A DNA stretch of 6,324 nucleotides from Opitutaceae bacterium (GTDB lineage Bacteria; Verrucomicrobiota; Verrucomicrobiia; Opitutales; Opitutaceae): assembly GCA_025352845.1 (NCBI GenBank), contig JANXSC010000394.1, forward strand, positions 1 through 6,324, in the 5' to 3' direction. The notes below the pieces were generated by a model that saw nothing but the letters and a program-made list of their open reading frames with translations, had not been told where the DNA came from and did no database searches. Positions within the stretch are counted from its first letter, which is position 1; every line of letters starts with the position of its first letter. Below, one piece after another: positions 6,187-6,324 of this stretch. The translations under genes were made by a program, and so were the position numbers.

Positions 6187-6324
6187 GCAGCCTGTCGGAC
6201 TTAGCCGCATACCTGGCCTAATTATTGCTATGCAATGGTATGCCGAAATTTGTGAATATCGACCGCGACACCCCGCTGCTGCGGCCGCCGGATTTGAGAG
6301 ACTGGGTGCCGGCGGACCCTTTGG
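6187..6324 (+). mobile_element. left end of an insertion sequence (IS1182/IS5-like), truncated by window edge
   Basis: Sequence character changes sharply near 6187. GCAGCCTGTCGGACTTAG at 6187-6204 looks like the terminal inverted repeat of many transposons (its reverse complement contains TAAGTCCGACAGGCTG). A short AT-richer leader follows, then a transposase start at 6240. The adjoining CTAG at 6184-6187 might be part of a target duplication. The other end is outside the window, so neither the exact boundary nor the target duplication can be confirmed. The family call rests on the end sequence and the transposase N-terminus and is provisional. Confidence 0.65.
6240..6324 (+). CDS. transposase N-terminus (partial)
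   Basis: From ATG 6240 the frame reads MPKFVNIDRDTPLLRPPDLR followed by DWVPADPL, running off the window after 28 codons. A short start, then D-x-x-x-P-x-L-x-P-P-x-L-R-D-W-V-P-x-D, is the characteristic beginning of IS1182-type DDE transposases (compare 'LLPPSLRDWLPEDHLA'), which move the element by cut-and-paste. The catalytic residues lie beyond the window. The ATG at 6230 reads in another frame with no resemblance to a transposase, and the ATG at 6235 stops after a few codons, so 6240 is the best start. There is no Shine-Dalgarno sequence; a short dyad ATTGC-TAT-GCAAT at 6224-6236 sits just ahead of the start. Confidence 0.7.
   Translation, partial: MPKFVNIDRDTPLLRPPDLRDWVPADPL

Overview
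The window is GC-rich with strong G/C bias at third codon positions. It looks like the chromosome of a Verrucomicrobiota bacterium, most likely an Opitutaceae relative. Three things suggest this: a secreted beta-helix protein that ends in an R-V-L-I-R-A-x-G-P type C-terminal module common in that group, an atypical LacI-type regulator of the kind those genomes carry in large numbers, and start codons that consistently lack Shine-Dalgarno sequences. The assignment is an inference from sequence style, not a database result.

Layout. (1) 1-830, minus strand: a secreted right-handed beta-helix protein (polysaccharide-lyase-like N-terminus). Its C-terminal module lies in another reading frame, so the gene is frameshifted or internally deleted, and its 3' end lies outside the window. 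(2) 1008-2410, plus strand: a probable outer-membrane beta-barrel protein followed by a small lipoprotein, probably one envelope transcription unit. (3) 2406-2494: a tandem palindromic repeat at the meeting point of convergent genes. (4) 2490-3521, minus strand: a LacI/GalR-type regulator with a clear DNA-binding head and an atypical sensor domain. (5) 3522-3678: a divergent promoter region with two strong inverted repeats that are candidate operators. (6) 3679-6145, plus strand: a POT/PTR2 family proton-coupled peptide transporter, a TIGR02466-type 2OG-Fe(II) oxygenase 15 bp downstream, and an unrecognised 89-residue protein with a very basic tail. (7) About 6187-6324: the left end of an insertion sequence, with the first 28 codons of its transposase.

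How the parts may work together. The regulator sits divergently from the peptide transporter and could control it through the inverted repeats between them. The transporter and oxygenase are close enough for co-transcription, which suggests uptake of short peptides or related compounds, with the oxygenase acting on an imported or cellular substrate. The barrel protein and lipoprotein are envelope components of unknown substrate. I see no RNA gene, CRISPR array or obvious defence system. The strongest leads are the broken beta-helix gene with its repeat-like junction, the tandem palindrome block, and the insertion-sequence end.
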